From Longimicrobium sp. (GTDB lineage Bacteria; Gemmatimonadota; Gemmatimonadetes; Longimicrobiales; Longimicrobiaceae), in the NCBI GenBank assembly GCA_036377595.1, contig DASUYB010000094.1, positions 62,001-126,000 on the forward strand: DNA of 64,000 nucleotides, given 5' to 3'. The notes below the pieces were generated by a model that saw only the letters and a program-made list of their open reading frames with translations, was not told where the DNA came from and did not search any database. This document shows positions 26,932-34,628 of the stretch, one piece after another. Numbering within the stretch: position 1 is the stretch's first letter; every line of letters starts with the position of its first letter. The position numbers and the translations under genes are program-made.

Positions 26932-27941
26932 GTGCTTCCTCCGCCGCCGAGCGGCTGGACCGCCGCACCCTGCTCCTGCTCCGGGCGTGGGATCTTGAGC
27001 ACCAGGCGAAGACGGAGGAGCTCCGGGCGATGCTCGAAGCACTTCCCCGCGAGGAGGTGCTGGACGAGCCCGAGCTCGGCGTGCTCCTGCTCAATGGGTA
27101 CCTCTATACCTTCGAGACAGAGGCGGCGCGGGCGCTGGTGCGCGAGCTCACGCCGGTGTTCGAGGATCGCGGGAACGACCGGCTGCACCGGCGCTTCGTC
27201 AACTTCCAGGGCATCCTCGCGATGCGCCAGAGCTCCTTCGCCGAGGCGGAGACCCTGTTCCGCCGCGTGGAGTGGATGTCGAACCTGGCAAAGGACGATG
27301 CCACGCTATCGTTCGCGTTCGCCAACCTCGGCCACGTGGAGCTGCTGCGTTTCCGCGGAGCCGAGGCGCTCCCGCACTATGCGCGCGCGCTCATGCTCGC
27401 CCGTGCGCAGCGGAGCTCGCGGGTGATCTCGACCATCTTCTGGGGAACAGCGCGGACGTACAGCGACCTGGAGATGTATCCCGAGGCCCAGCGCGACTTC
27501 GAGACCGCGCGGCGGCACCAGCGCAACGTGCACGAGACGGCTTTCCTGGATATCAGCGAGGCGACCATGCTGGCGCAGAGCGGAAGACTGGAAGCCGCCG
27601 CTCGCCTCGCGCACCGCGCGAAGGCGTTCTTCGAGAGCCGGAGCCAGCGGATCGGTGTCGCACCTGCCTCGATGGTCCTGGCGAGGGTCGCCGCGAGCTC
27701 GGGAGCCCTGGAGAGCGCGCGGACCGAGCTGGAGCATGCCCGTCAGGCCTTCACGGGCACGGATCTGCTGATGGGTGCCGAGATCGAGGAGGAGCGGGCG
27801 GTGATCGCGGCGCTTTCCGGCGACGAGACGACGCGGGCAGAGGCGGAGGAGCGCGCGGCGGAGATCTACATCTCGATCGAGAGCCCGGGGCGCGCCGAGC
27901 GGATGCGGCGCAGGGTCACGCTCGCCCGCTCATCTGGTTGA
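26928..27941 (+). CDS. Tetratricopeptide-repeat protein
   Basis: A 337-residue, all-helical soluble protein with TPR-like pairs through its length, for example 'ILAMRQSSFAEAETLFRRVE', 'FANLGHVELLRFRGAEALPH' and 'SDLEMYPEAQRDFETARRH'. There is no signal peptide or enzymatic motif. The ATG lies within the stop of the activator gene (ATGA overlap), so the pair is an operon, and the TPR protein may act as a sensor or adaptor controlling the receiver-less activator. The partner assignment is inference from gene order. Confidence 0.75.
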   Translation: MSASSAAERLDRRTLLLLRAWDLEHQAKTEELRAMLEALPREEVLDEPELGVLLLNGYLYTFETEAARALVRELTPVFEDRGNDRLHRRFVNFQGILAMRQSSFAEAETLFRRVEWMSNLAKDDATLSFAFANLGHVELLRFRGAEALPHYARALMLARAQRSSRVISTIFWGTARTYSDLEMYPEAQRDFETARRHQRNVHETAFLDISEATMLAQSGRLEAAARLAHRAKAFFESRSQRIGVAPASMVLARVAASSGALESARTELEHARQAFTGTDLLMGAEIEEERAVIAALSGDETTRAEAEERAAEIYISIESPGRAERMRRRVTLARSSG

Positions 27942-27961
27942 GCGCCATCGCCATCAGCCCG

Positions 27962-28246
27962 CTACCGAAGCCTGGCCGCGAGCAGGGCGCGAAGCCTCCG
28001 CACCTCCTCCAGCAGCCGCGGCAAGTCATGGCGCGCATGGGCGATGAAGTCGTAGTCCGCGGGAGTGGCGCCGGAGAGCTCGATGTCGTCGTTGCGGGCG
28101 TCGGCAGGGCCGGCCATGAGAAAACTGCTCCCGCTCGTGTGGTCGCGCCCTTCGATCATCGGACGCCATGGGCCTGAAGACGCCCGGGCGCAGCGCGATT
28201 CGATCTCGGCGAGTTCCGCTTCGGTCATCTCCGGCACGCGATTCAC
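27962..28246 (-). CDS. Small hypothetical protein, Ea22-like
   Basis: A 94-residue protein with 'MTEAELAEIESRCARAS' near the N-terminus, then 'SGPW', and a C-terminal 'DFIAHARHDLPRLLEEVRRLR'. This layout (E-A-R-C-N-A-A-T-P-G-P-W followed by D-F-I-A-H-A-R-x-D-I-P-x-L-L) is familiar from small phage-associated and bacterial proteins annotated as Ea22-like. The function is unknown. No other phage gene is nearby. ATG 28246 gives six extra residues before the alternative Met. Confidence 0.6.
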   Translation of the reverse strand: MNRVPEMTEAELAEIESRCARASSGPWRPMIEGRDHTSGSSFLMAGPADARNDDIELSGATPADYDFIAHARHDLPRLLEEVRRLRALLAARLR

Positions 28247-28258
28247 CTCCTCCAGTTG

Positions 28259-28975
28259 CTATCCGCCCGCGACGATGTAGCGGGCGAACTTCAGGTATTC
28301 GTTGAAGTACGCCACCATCCCCGCCTCGGTGCGCCACCAGTTCGTCTCGTCGTAGCCGCGGGCGGGGGTGCCGTACATCATCACCTCGACGTCGATCCCC
28401 TTCAGGCCGCGGCGGAGAGCCCGGCGCGCGCGGCGGGTGTGGTAGTCGGTGGTGACGACGATCACCCGGCGCGCGCCCGTGCGGCGAAGCCAGGCGCGCA
28501 GCACGGCCACGTCGTCCGTCGTGCTCGCCGTCCCGCCCGGCATCGGCAGCACGGCGACGGCGGAATCGGGGACGCCCTCGCGGTGCAGCACGCCGGTGAA
28601 GAGCTCGGTCTGCGTGGGCACCATCCCCATCGCGGCCAGGCGGCCCGTCTCCATTCCCGGCACCAGCACGCGCGGCGCCCACCCGCGGCGGTAGAGCGCG
28701 GCCGCGGCGAACGGGCGCACGTCCGGATCTCCCCCGAAGACGAAGATCGCGTCGGCGCGCTGCAGCCGGTCGTGCACGGTGAGGAAGCGCGCCACGCCGG
28801 TGAGGATCGGCGCGCGCAGCAGCCACATCCCCCCGAGCAGGACGGCGAGCGTGGCGAACGCGACGAGAAGCTTCCGCCCACGGCGGCGACGCCGCACGGG
28901 AGGCGCATCTCCAGCCGGGACATCATCCGCAGCCGGAGATCGCCGGTTTTGCTTGACAGGCCAAGGGACGCGCAT
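28259..28975 (-). CDS. YdcF/SanA/ElyC family protein (DUF218)
   Basis: A 238-residue protein with a basic N-terminus, one membrane helix ('LLVAFATLAVLLGGMWLL', about residues 35-52) and a DUF218 domain. The domain has 'ADAIFVFGGDPDVRPFAAA' (about 72-90), 'TASTTDDVAVLRAWL' and 'VIVVTTDYHTRRARRALRR'. Family members (SanA, ElyC) affect envelope integrity and peptidoglycan or lipid-carrier metabolism; the reaction is unknown. I chose ATG 28975; an upstream ATG at 29020 would overlap the divergent promoter and the GntR gene. Confidence 0.8.
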   Translation of the reverse strand: MRVPWPVKQNRRSPAADDVPAGDAPPVRRRRRGRKLLVAFATLAVLLGGMWLLRAPILTGVARFLTVHDRLQRADAIFVFGGDPDVRPFAAAALYRRGWAPRVLVPGMETGRLAAMGMVPTQTELFTGVLHREGVPDSAVAVLPMPGGTASTTDDVAVLRAWLRRTGARRVIVVTTDYHTRRARRALRRGLKGIDVEVMMYGTPARGYDETNWWRTEAGMVAYFNEYLKFARYIVAGG

Positions 28976-28982
28976 GTACACC
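28953..28982 (+). promoter_or_regulatory. Candidate promoter of the GntR-SPFH operon
   Basis: A perfect TTGACA (28953-28958), then 18 nt, then TACACC (28977-28982), ending 29 nt before the GntR start. A TGTACA motif overlaps the -10 region and could be a binding site for the encoded GntR protein. The promoter overlaps the start of the divergent ydcF-like gene. Confidence 0.5.
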
Positions 28983-29011
28983 TGTGTTCCTGACTCCCTC
29001 ACCCGATCGGC

Positions 29012-29398
29012 ATGTTCCACTACGATCCGTCAGACCCCACGCCGGCCGACGTGCAGCTGGTGCGCACGATCCGCTCCGCCATCGGCGCGGGGCTGCTGGA
29101 CCCGGAGCAGCCGCTGCCCACGGTGCGGCAGCTGGCCGTGGAGCTGAAGGTAGGCGCCAACGCCGTCGCGCGCGCCTACGCCGAGCTGGTGCGGCAGGGG
29201 GTGCTTGCAACCCGCCCTGGGGTGGGGCACGTAGTGAAGGCGTCGCCCGGCGAGATCCGCGGCGAGGAGCTGCTGGCCGAGCTGGCCGCGCTCGAGGACA
29301 CCTTCCTGCGCGAGGCAAGCGCGCTGGGATTCTCGCTGGACGACGTGATCATTCACCTGGACAGCCGACGAAGGAGCGAATCCTCCGATGCCGCCTAG
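29012..29398 (+). CDS. GntR-family transcriptional regulator, YtrA subfamily
   Basis: A 128-residue protein with an N-terminal GntR winged helix ('PLPTVRQLAVELKVGANAVARAYAEL', about residues 32-58) and a short C-terminal pair of helices, as in YtrA-type repressors. The second helix-turn-helix helix and 'TRPGVGHVV' wing are clear. Such regulators usually control the downstream membrane-stress or ABC genes of their own operon. The stop overlaps the SPFH gene by 11 nt, so the SPFH gene is the probable target. Confidence 0.85.
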   Translation: MFHYDPSDPTPADVQLVRTIRSAIGAGLLDPEQPLPTVRQLAVELKVGANAVARAYAELVRQGVLATRPGVGHVVKASPGEIRGEELLAELAALEDTFLREASALGFSLDDVIIHLDSRRRSESSDAA

Positions 29399-30371
29399 AA
29401 CCGACCTGGTCCCCGGCACCACCAACCTTCCCGCCCTTCCCACCCAGCGCTCGTCGGGCGGAGGGCTGAACTTCCTGGCCACGCTGGGGCTGCTGATCCC
29501 CACCGCCATGGGCGCGGCCGCCACGGTGGTGGCGCACAGCCCCATCGGCATCATCGCCGGCGCGGCGGTGGGGCTGTTCGCCAGCATGGCGCCCAAGATC
29601 GGCCGGCAGTGGGAGCGCGCCGTGGTGCTGCGGATGGGGCGCTACGTGGGGCTGCGCGGCCCCGGCGTGTTCACCATCGTGCCGTTCGTGGACAACATCG
29701 CCGCGTGGATCGACCAGCGCACCATCACCACCAGCTTCAGCGCCGAGCAGACGCTGACGGCCGACACGGTGCCCGTGAACGTGGACGCGGTGCTGTTCTG
29801 GACCGTGCACGACCCCGAGAAGGCGGCGCTCGAGGTGCAGGACTACGTGCAGGCGGTGAGCTGGGCGGCGCAGACGGCGCTGCGCGACATCATCGGCCGC
29901 ACCAGCCTGACCGAGCTGCTGCGCGGCCGCGAGCGCATCGAGGCCGAGCTGCAGGCGCTGATCGACCAGCGCTCCACGCCGTGGGGGGTGACGGTGCACA
30001 GCGTGGAGATGCGCGACGTGGTGATCCCCGCCGCGCTGCAGGACGCCATGAGCCGCGAGGCGCAGGCCGCGCGCGAGAAGCAGGCGCGCATCATCCTGGG
30101 CCAGGCCGAGGTGGAGATCGCGCACCTGTTCGCCGAGGCCTCGAAGTCGTACGAGGAGAACCCCACCGCGCTGCAGCTGCGGCAGATGAACATCCTCTAC
30201 GAGGGGCTGAAGCAGAAGGGCGGGATGATGGTGATCCCCAGCAGCATCGTGGACTCGATGGGCGCTAGCGGCGTGCTGGCCACCGCCGCGCTGGCCAAGC
30301 GGCAGGAGGACGAGGAGGCCAGGCCGCCCGCCCTCCCGCCCGGCACCGACCCGTTCAGCGGGCAAGGGTGA
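29388..30371 (+). CDS. SPFH/Band-7 domain membrane protein (slipin-like)
   Basis: A 327-residue protein with a hydrophobic hairpin at about residues 27-65 ('TLGLLIPTAMGAAATVVAHS...GIIAGAAVGLFAS'), then an SPFH domain: 'WERAVVLRMGRYVGLRGPGVF', 'IDQRTITTSFSAEQTLTAD', 'WAAQTALRDIIGRTSLTELL' and 'GVTVHSVEMRDVVIP', and a C-terminal helical segment rich in Ala/Gln/Glu. Slipins scaffold membrane microdomains and recruit proteases. The usual NfeD partner gene is not adjacent. It is co-transcribed with the GntR regulator. Confidence 0.88.
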   Translation: MPPRTDLVPGTTNLPALPTQRSSGGGLNFLATLGLLIPTAMGAAATVVAHSPIGIIAGAAVGLFASMAPKIGRQWERAVVLRMGRYVGLRGPGVFTIVPFVDNIAAWIDQRTITTSFSAEQTLTADTVPVNVDAVLFWTVHDPEKAALEVQDYVQAVSWAAQTALRDIIGRTSLTELLRGRERIEAELQALIDQRSTPWGVTVHSVEMRDVVIPAALQDAMSREAQAAREKQARIILGQAEVEIAHLFAEASKSYEENPTALQLRQMNILYEGLKQKGGMMVIPSSIVDSMGASGVLATAALAKRQEDEEARPPALPPGTDPFSGQG

Positions 30372-30396
30372 GGGAGACGGCTGGTCCCGAACTGTA

Positions 30397-30432
30397 GCGG
30401 GGCGCCCCAGCCTGGAGGCGCCCCGCTTGTTC
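30397..30432 (+). terminator. Intrinsic terminator of the GntR-SPFH operon
   Basis: A 10-bp perfect stem GCGGGGCGCC (30397-30406) / GGCGCCCCGC (30417-30426), followed by TTGTTC. Confidence 0.75.
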
Positions 30433-30459
30433 AACGATTGAACATGTCGGCCAATTTGC

Positions 30460-30705
30460 TCAGCCGTCGACGTGCACGCTGAGTGGATGGCCATTCGACC
30501 GAATGGTCCAGTTCGAACCCACGCTCCGGCTCAGCACGGATCCACCAGACAGCGGATCGCGCCGTCGAGCCTGAGCCAGGGAGCCTGTCACCTGACTGAG
30601 CAGTTCGCGCTTTGTCTGCGCGAGAGTATCGATCTGCGCCTTGTAGCGTCCCTGCCGCACAATCAGATCGGCAGTCAGCCGGGCGATGTATTCACGCTTG
30701 CTCAT
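30460..30705 (-). CDS. Small hypothetical protein (81 aa)
   Basis: The protein begins 'MSKREYIARLTADLIVRQGR' and is basic and helical, with a C-terminal 'LSRSVGSNWTIRSNGHPLSVHVDG' tail. The longer frame upstream is untranslated leader by its composition. A candidate promoter lies at 30866-30894, about 155 nt upstream. Codon usage is less GC-biased than its neighbours (several A/T third positions), which might indicate recent acquisition. No family is recognised. Confidence 0.55.
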   Translation of the reverse strand: MSKREYIARLTADLIVRQGRYKAQIDTLAQTKRELLSQVTGSLAQARRRDPLSGGSVLSRSVGSNWTIRSNGHPLSVHVDG

Positions 30706-30865
30706 CTGCTTCCCCTGTCTCATCGGTCTCTGCGACCAGAGCGGCAATGAAATCGCCGGTTCATAGAGTCGGATTGGAGAGAGTCGCCCCTTTCGACCCG
30801 GCCTGAATCGCGCGATACCGGGCGGTAGTGCAGCAGACGGGACGGCTCTATTCTGGCGACGCACA

Positions 30866-30894
30866 AACGTACAAACGTACGCCAAGCGTCACAA
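30866..30894 (-). promoter_or_regulatory. Candidate promoter with TACGTT -10
   Basis: On the minus strand, TTGTGA (30894-30889), a 17-nt spacer and TACGTT (30871-30866). A second copy of the -10 word lies 8 nt upstream (30879-30874), giving the direct repeat CGTACGTTTGTACGTTTG. The promoter at 50724-50752 uses the same -10 word. Confidence 0.5.
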
Positions 30895-30932
30895 GTGTAC
30901 ACCGATAGCAGATTGGATCCCGTTCGAAGAAT

Positions 30933-31949
30933 TCAGGTCACGCAACGTAGCAGCCAGCCATCCCCCTCCAGCACCACCTCGGACAACTCAGACGGCGTGC
31001 CCGGCTCGTCGCGGTCGACGACGACGAGGGCGCGGTGGGGCTCGAGCGGGAGGATGCCTTCGATCTTGCCGGCGTAGCGGCGGCCATCCCCGTCCTTCGC
31101 CTCGCACCAGCGCGCCTCGTCGCCGCGGATGATGCCGATGGCGCTGCCGGCGACGGGGCCGTCGCGCGTGGCGTCGGGCGAGTCCTCGGCGGTGGCGGTG
31201 TAGAGGATCGCGTCGCCGAGCACGGCCGCGTCGGTGAAGGTCAGCGGGAAGCCGGCGATCTCGCCCAGCTCGTACTGCACGACGCCGCGCGGCACGGGCG
31301 GCGGTAGCGTGGGGTCGCGGAGGGAGGCGAGGAGCGTGGCAAGATCCAGGTCGCAGGTGGCGTTCACACCGCGGAGATCGCCGCGCGGCGCGCCGTTGCC
31401 GCGGTTGAAGAGCCGCAGCGTGCCGCGGAAGATCGCCGCGCCCTCGACGTTCAGCTCGCTCCCGGCGAACGCCGTCTCCGCGCGCAGGCGGGCGTAGAGC
31501 TCGGAGGCGTCCACGATCTCGAGCTCCGGCTCGGGAGAGTCCAGTCCGCGGACGAGGACGATCCGCTCGCGCAGCGGGGTGGAGCCGGAGCCGAACGCGG
31601 CCAGCATCTCCCCCTCTCCATCCCGCAGCACCACGCAGCTCTCTAGGTCCAGCTTGAAGCGCTTGTTGCCGCGCTCGTCGTCGAACTGGCGCGCGCCGCC
31701 CTCGCCCGCGGGGAGCGTCACCGCCGTCGCGAGGCCGGTCGCCGGGTCGACGAGGGCGATGAAGTTGGCGTCGTCCTGCACCACCGCGATCCGTCCGCCG
31801 ACGCGCACGATCCCCGACGCCGCGCGCACGTGCGCCGGGCGGTCGAACGCCGCGTCCGCGCCGTCGGCGTAGCGCAGCGGCACCGTGCGCACGACGCGCG
31901 CGGCGAGTGTGGGATCGAATCGAGCGCGGCGGGTCTGCGTCATCGGCAT
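30933..31949 (-). CDS. DUF6929-like beta-propeller protein
   Basis: A 338-residue soluble protein without a signal peptide, built of repeated beta segments such as 'HVRAASGIVRVGGRIAVVQDDANFIALVD', 'GEGEMLAAFGSGSTPLRERIVLV' and 'LPLEPHRALVVVDRDEPGTPSELSEV'. The pattern matches conserved hypothetical proteins in Gram-negative bacteria that resemble propeller-type esterase or phytase folds; my family label is from memory. No function is known. The start is uncertain between ATG 31949 and ATG 31943. It is divergent from the first RiPP-like peptide gene. Confidence 0.65.
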   Translation of the reverse strand: MPMTQTRRARFDPTLAARVVRTVPLRYADGADAAFDRPAHVRAASGIVRVGGRIAVVQDDANFIALVDPATGLATAVTLPAGEGGARQFDDERGNKRFKLDLESCVVLRDGEGEMLAAFGSGSTPLRERIVLVRGLDSPEPELEIVDASELYARLRAETAFAGSELNVEGAAIFRGTLRLFNRGNGAPRGDLRGVNATCDLDLATLLASLRDPTLPPPVPRGVVQYELGEIAGFPLTFTDAAVLGDAILYTATAEDSPDATRDGPVAGSAIGIIRGDEARWCEAKDGDGRRYAGKIEGILPLEPHRALVVVDRDEPGTPSELSEVVLEGDGWLLRCVT

Positions 31950-32034
31950 CGCGGGAGGGGGACGCGGAAAGCTACCGCCCTCGTCGCGCGCCCGCACCGC
32001 CCCATATCCCCCGATCATTATCCGCCCAAAACTC

Positions 32035-32064
32035 TTGCATCGCTACCCGTAGCGGCGTTACGTG
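32035..32064 (+). promoter_or_regulatory. Candidate promoter of the first Cys-rich peptide block
   Basis: TTGCAT (32035-32040), an 18-nt spacer and TACGTG (32059-32064), about 50 nt before the first peptide start. The word GTTACG at the -10 recurs in the second block's promoter (34650-34655), at nearly the same distance from a TTG box and from the start codon. Confidence 0.4.
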
Positions 32065-32114
32065 CGCATCACCCTTTCCGATCCGCTGAGTCTGGCAGCC
32101 ACAGGAGGACGGCG

Positions 32115-32375
32115 ATGAAAAAGCTGAGGCTGGACGCCGAGTCGCTGGCGGTGGAAACGTTCGAAGCGGCGTCGGCGCTCCTTTCGCGCGCCACCGTGCG
32201 CGCGGCGCAGGACGCGTTCGGCGTGGTGGTGGCCGGCACGCTGGCGGTGGACGGCACCGTGTGCGACCCCGGCACCGACACCTGCCCCACCAACCCGACC
32301 TGCCCCGGCCAGTTCACCTGCGATCCGTCGTGCGGGAAGATCTGCACGCCGACGTGCCCGCCGCAGCCGGAGTGA
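32115..32375 (+). CDS. Cys-rich RiPP-precursor-like peptide 1 (pinensin-type leader)
   Basis: An 86-residue peptide. The leader 'MKKLRLDAESLAVETF' carries the K-x-L-x-L-x(4)-L-x-V-x-(S/T)-F motif shared with the other peptides in this region and, from memory, with pinensin-family lanthipeptide precursors. A second shared motif, D-G-T-V, precedes the core. The C-terminal 37 residues hold seven Cys, mostly as T-C or C-P pairs ('GTDTCPTNPTCPGQFTC'). AGGAGG at 32103-32108 supports ATG 32115. T-C pairs are possible substrates for lanthionine formation, but no modifying enzyme is nearby, so the chemistry is inference. Confidence 0.75.
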   Translation: MKKLRLDAESLAVETFEAASALLSRATVRAAQDAFGVVVAGTLAVDGTVCDPGTDTCPTNPTCPGQFTCDPSCGKICTPTCPPQPE

Positions 32376-32411
32376 CCGGCCGCTGAACCTTCCACCGACA
32401 GGGAGGCGGAG

Positions 32412-32566
32412 ATGGAGAAGATCAGGCTGGTCTCGACCAGCTCGAGGTGGAGTCGTTCGACGCGGAGGGCGGCGTGGTCGCCCAGGAGCGGCCGACCAAC
32501 AGCGAGCCGTCGCTCTGCCGCACCTGCGAGGGCGACCGCACCTGCTTCACCATCAACTGCTGCTGA
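32412..32566 (+). pseudogene. Cys-rich RiPP-precursor-like peptide 2, frameshifted
   Basis: ATG 32412, preceded by GGGAGG, encodes 'MEKIRLV' in one frame. The rest of the expected peptide, 'LDQLEVESFDAEGGVVAQE' and then a Cys-rich core ending 'CFTINCC', continues in another frame from 32432 to the stop at 32564-32566. One missing base near 32429-32432 would restore a leader with the same spacing as peptides 3 and 4. No start codon exists in the downstream frame back to its stop at 32384. It is either a real frameshift, a programmed one or an assembly error. Confidence 0.7.
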
Positions 32567-32575
32567 GGAGGGCCC

Positions 32576-32785
32576 GTGGCCAAGCTGACCCTGAAGGTCG
32601 AGAAGCTCGCGGTGGAGTCGTTCGAGACGCTCGACGGCGCGCGCGGCGCGGGAACGGTGCGCGCGCACGAGGACAGAACGGAATGGCAGGATTCCACCTG
32701 CGCCACGGATTGTTTTCCCGGCAGCGACTGGGACTCCTGTCTCTCATGCAACGACCCCACGTGCCGGTCGGTGGACTGCCCCTGA
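32576..32785 (+). CDS. Cys-rich RiPP-precursor-like peptide 3, GTG start
   Basis: A 69-residue peptide initiated at GTG 32576, with the ribosome-binding site GAGGAGG (32565-32571) inside the stop of peptide 2. The leader 'MAKLTLKVEKLAVESFET' shows the shared motif; 'GAGTVRAHED' is the pre-core G-T-V motif. The core has six Cys, arranged as S-T-C, T-D-C, D-S-C, L-S-C, P-T-C and V-D-C. It has more Asp than the other cores. Spacing of 9 nt from peptide 2 implies one transcript. Confidence 0.75.
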   Translation: MAKLTLKVEKLAVESFETLDGARGAGTVRAHEDRTEWQDSTCATDCFPGSDWDSCLSCNDPTCRSVDCP

Positions 32786-32810
32786 CGTCGGTTTCCACCA
32801 GCGAAGACGC

Positions 32811-32842
32811 GGACGGGCGGGAGATGTGGCTCCCGCCCGTCC
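32811..32842 (+). other. Hairpin between peptides 3 and 4
   Basis: A 13-bp perfect stem GGACGGGCGGGAG (32811-32823) / CTCCCGCCCGTCC (32830-32842) with a 6-nt loop and no T-run. It could stabilise or separate transcripts of peptides 1-3 and 4. Confidence 0.6.
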
Positions 32843-32874
32843 ATTGAGACCCCGTTGAACCTCAGGAGCCTGCC

Positions 32875-33066
32875 ATGAAGAAGCTGAGCCTGCGGATCGA
32901 GGAGCTGAGCGTGGACTCGTTCGCCGTCCCCGCAAACCACGAGACGGAGGGAACGGTGCGGGGCTACGACAGCGCGAGCGAGGACGTTACCTGTTCTCCG
33001 ACCTCGCCCTACATCTGCACGAAGCTGTGCACGCGGTACATCAGCTGCGGCGCGTACACCTGCTAG
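32875..33066 (+). CDS. Cys-rich RiPP-precursor-like peptide 4
   Basis: A 63-residue peptide. The leader 'MKKLSLRIEELSVDSFAV' fits the shared motif, and the pre-core motif is 'EGTVRGYD'. The core holds five Cys in 'VTCSPTSPYICTKLCTRYISC' plus a C-terminal 'YTC', with Ser/Thr next to each. AGGAG at 32864-32868 supports ATG 32875. It is the last gene of the first block and is followed by the bidirectional terminator shared with argH. Confidence 0.75.
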   Translation: MKKLSLRIEELSVDSFAVPANHETEGTVRGYDSASEDVTCSPTSPYICTKLCTRYISCGAYTC

Positions 33067-33085
33067 TCTCGGGTGGGATGATAAA

Positions 33086-33124
33086 AGAGCGGGAGCCGCG
33101 GACACGGACCGCGGCTCCCGCTCT
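33086..33124. terminator. Bidirectional terminator between peptide 4 and argH
   Basis: A perfect 16-bp stem: AGAGCGGGAGCCGCGG (33086-33101) / CCGCGGCTCCCGCTCT (33109-33124) with a 7-nt loop. On the minus strand it is followed by TTTTAT, a good T-run for argH; on the plus strand the tail is weaker. Confidence 0.85.
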
Positions 33125-33144
33125 CGTTCCGTATCGCAGCGATG

Positions 33145-34566
33145 CTACAGCACCGCGCGAAGCCCGGTGATCTGCTCGGCGACGGCCTCGGGCGCGGTGC
33201 CGCCGATGCCGGCGCGGGCGGACAGCGCCTCCTCGGCCGAGAAGAGCGCGTGGAAGTCCGCGCCCTCGAACTCCGGCGACAGGTGCGTGAAGAAGCGCGC
33301 ATCCAGCTCGTCGAGCCCGCACCCCAGCTCCTCGGCCGCGCGGACCAGGCGGCCGACGATGCCGTGCGCCTCGCGGAAGGGGACGCCGCGCTTCACCAGG
33401 AAGTCGGCGAGATCCGTGGCCAGCATGCCGGCGTCGACGGCATCGCGGCAGCGCCCGGCGTCGATCTCCATCGTCCGCACGCTGCCGGCGACTGCGGGAA
33501 GGAGCGACTCCAGGGTGTCGAAGGCGTCGAAGAGCGCCGCCTTGTCTTCCTGCAGGTCCTTGTTGTAGCCCGACGGCAGCCCCTTCAGCGTCGCCAGGAT
33601 CCCCGTCAGCCCGCCGATCAGCCGGCCGGCCTTGCCGCGCGCCAGCTCCATCGCGTCGGGATTGCGCTTCTGCGGCATCAGCGACGAGCCGGTGCTGAAG
33701 CGGTCCGACATCTTCACGAACCCCCACTCGGCGCTGGAGAAGAGGACCAGGTCCTCCGCCAGCCGTGAGAGGTGCACCCCCACCATCGCCGCTACGAACA
33801 GGAGCTCGGCCGTCCAGTCCCGATCCGCCACCGCGTCCATCGAGTTGGGGGAGACGGAATGGAAGCCCAGCGTCTCCTTCAGCAGCACGCGGTCGACCGG
33901 GAACGGGCACCCGGCGATCGCCCCCGAGCCCAGCGGGAGCACGGCCACCCGCTCGCGTGCCTGCGCCAGCCGCTCGCGGTCGCGCGCGAGGGGCCATGCG
34001 TGCGAAAGGAGCCAGTGCGCGGCGGAGACCGGCTGCGCGCGCTGGAGATGGGTGTAGCTGGGCATCACCGTGTCGCGGTGCGCCTCGGCCTGCTCCAGCA
34101 ACGCGCGCTGCACGTCGCGCAGGAGCGTGTCGAGCCGCGAGACGGCGGCGCACGCCCAGAGGCGCGAATCCGTGGCCACCTGGTCGTTGCGCGAGCGACC
34201 CGTATGGAGCTTTCCCGCGACGTCGCCCGCCTCCTCGTACAGCAGGCGCTCGACGAGGGAGTGGATGTCCTCGTCGGGCGCGCCGGCCCACTCCGCCTCG
34301 GTCCACTGCTCCAGCCGCGCGCCCACGCGGTCGAGCCCGGCGTTCAGCGCCAGCCACTCGTCGTGCGAGATGACGCCGGCGTCGAAGATGGCCTCGGCCC
34401 ACGCCTGGCTCCCGGCCACGTCCTCGCGCCAGAGGCGGTGGTCCACCGGAAGCGAGCGGTTCAGCCGATCCATCTCCACCGACGGCTCGGCGGAGAAGCG
34501 GCCGCCCCACAGGCGCGCGGTCGAAGCCTCGGGGCCCGTCTCGAGCTGGAGCGCGGCATCGGTCAT
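33145..34566 (-). CDS. argH: Argininosuccinate lyase
   Basis: A 473-residue enzyme splitting argininosuccinate into arginine and fumarate, the last step of arginine synthesis. N-terminal 'LWGGRFSAEPS' (about 15-25), 'HTGRSRNDQVATDSRL' (about 112-127), 'TYTHLQRAQP'-type segment (here S-Y-T-H-L-Q-R-A-Q-P) and the superfamily signature 'GSSLMPQKRNPDAMEL' (about 285-300) are present. ATG 34566 is chosen over 34620 because the extra 18 residues are unlike the family. It sits on the opposite strand between the two Cys-rich peptide blocks, a disruption of the usual argG-argH adjacency. Confidence 0.95.
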   Translation of the reverse strand: MTDAALQLETGPEASTARLWGGRFSAEPSVEMDRLNRSLPVDHRLWREDVAGSQAWAEAIFDAGVISHDEWLALNAGLDRVGARLEQWTEAEWAGAPDEDIHSLVERLLYEEAGDVAGKLHTGRSRNDQVATDSRLWACAAVSRLDTLLRDVQRALLEQAEAHRDTVMPSYTHLQRAQPVSAAHWLLSHAWPLARDRERLAQARERVAVLPLGSGAIAGCPFPVDRVLLKETLGFHSVSPNSMDAVADRDWTAELLFVAAMVGVHLSRLAEDLVLFSSAEWGFVKMSDRFSTGSSLMPQKRNPDAMELARGKAGRLIGGLTGILATLKGLPSGYNKDLQEDKAALFDAFDTLESLLPAVAGSVRTMEIDAGRCRDAVDAGMLATDLADFLVKRGVPFREAHGIVGRLVRAAEELGCGLDELDARFFTHLSPEFEGADFHALFSAEEALSARAGIGGTAPEAVAEQITGLRAVL

Positions 34567-34628
34567 GGCATCCTTCCCTTCGGATACGCGTCGTGCGGCC
34601 GGCGGGGAAAAGTGGCCCATCCGGCGAG

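Noticed and set aside
27962-28246. Prophage remnant based on the Ea22-like protein
   Set aside because: No integrase, structural gene or attachment repeat is nearby, and the flanking genes are ordinary chromosomal families.
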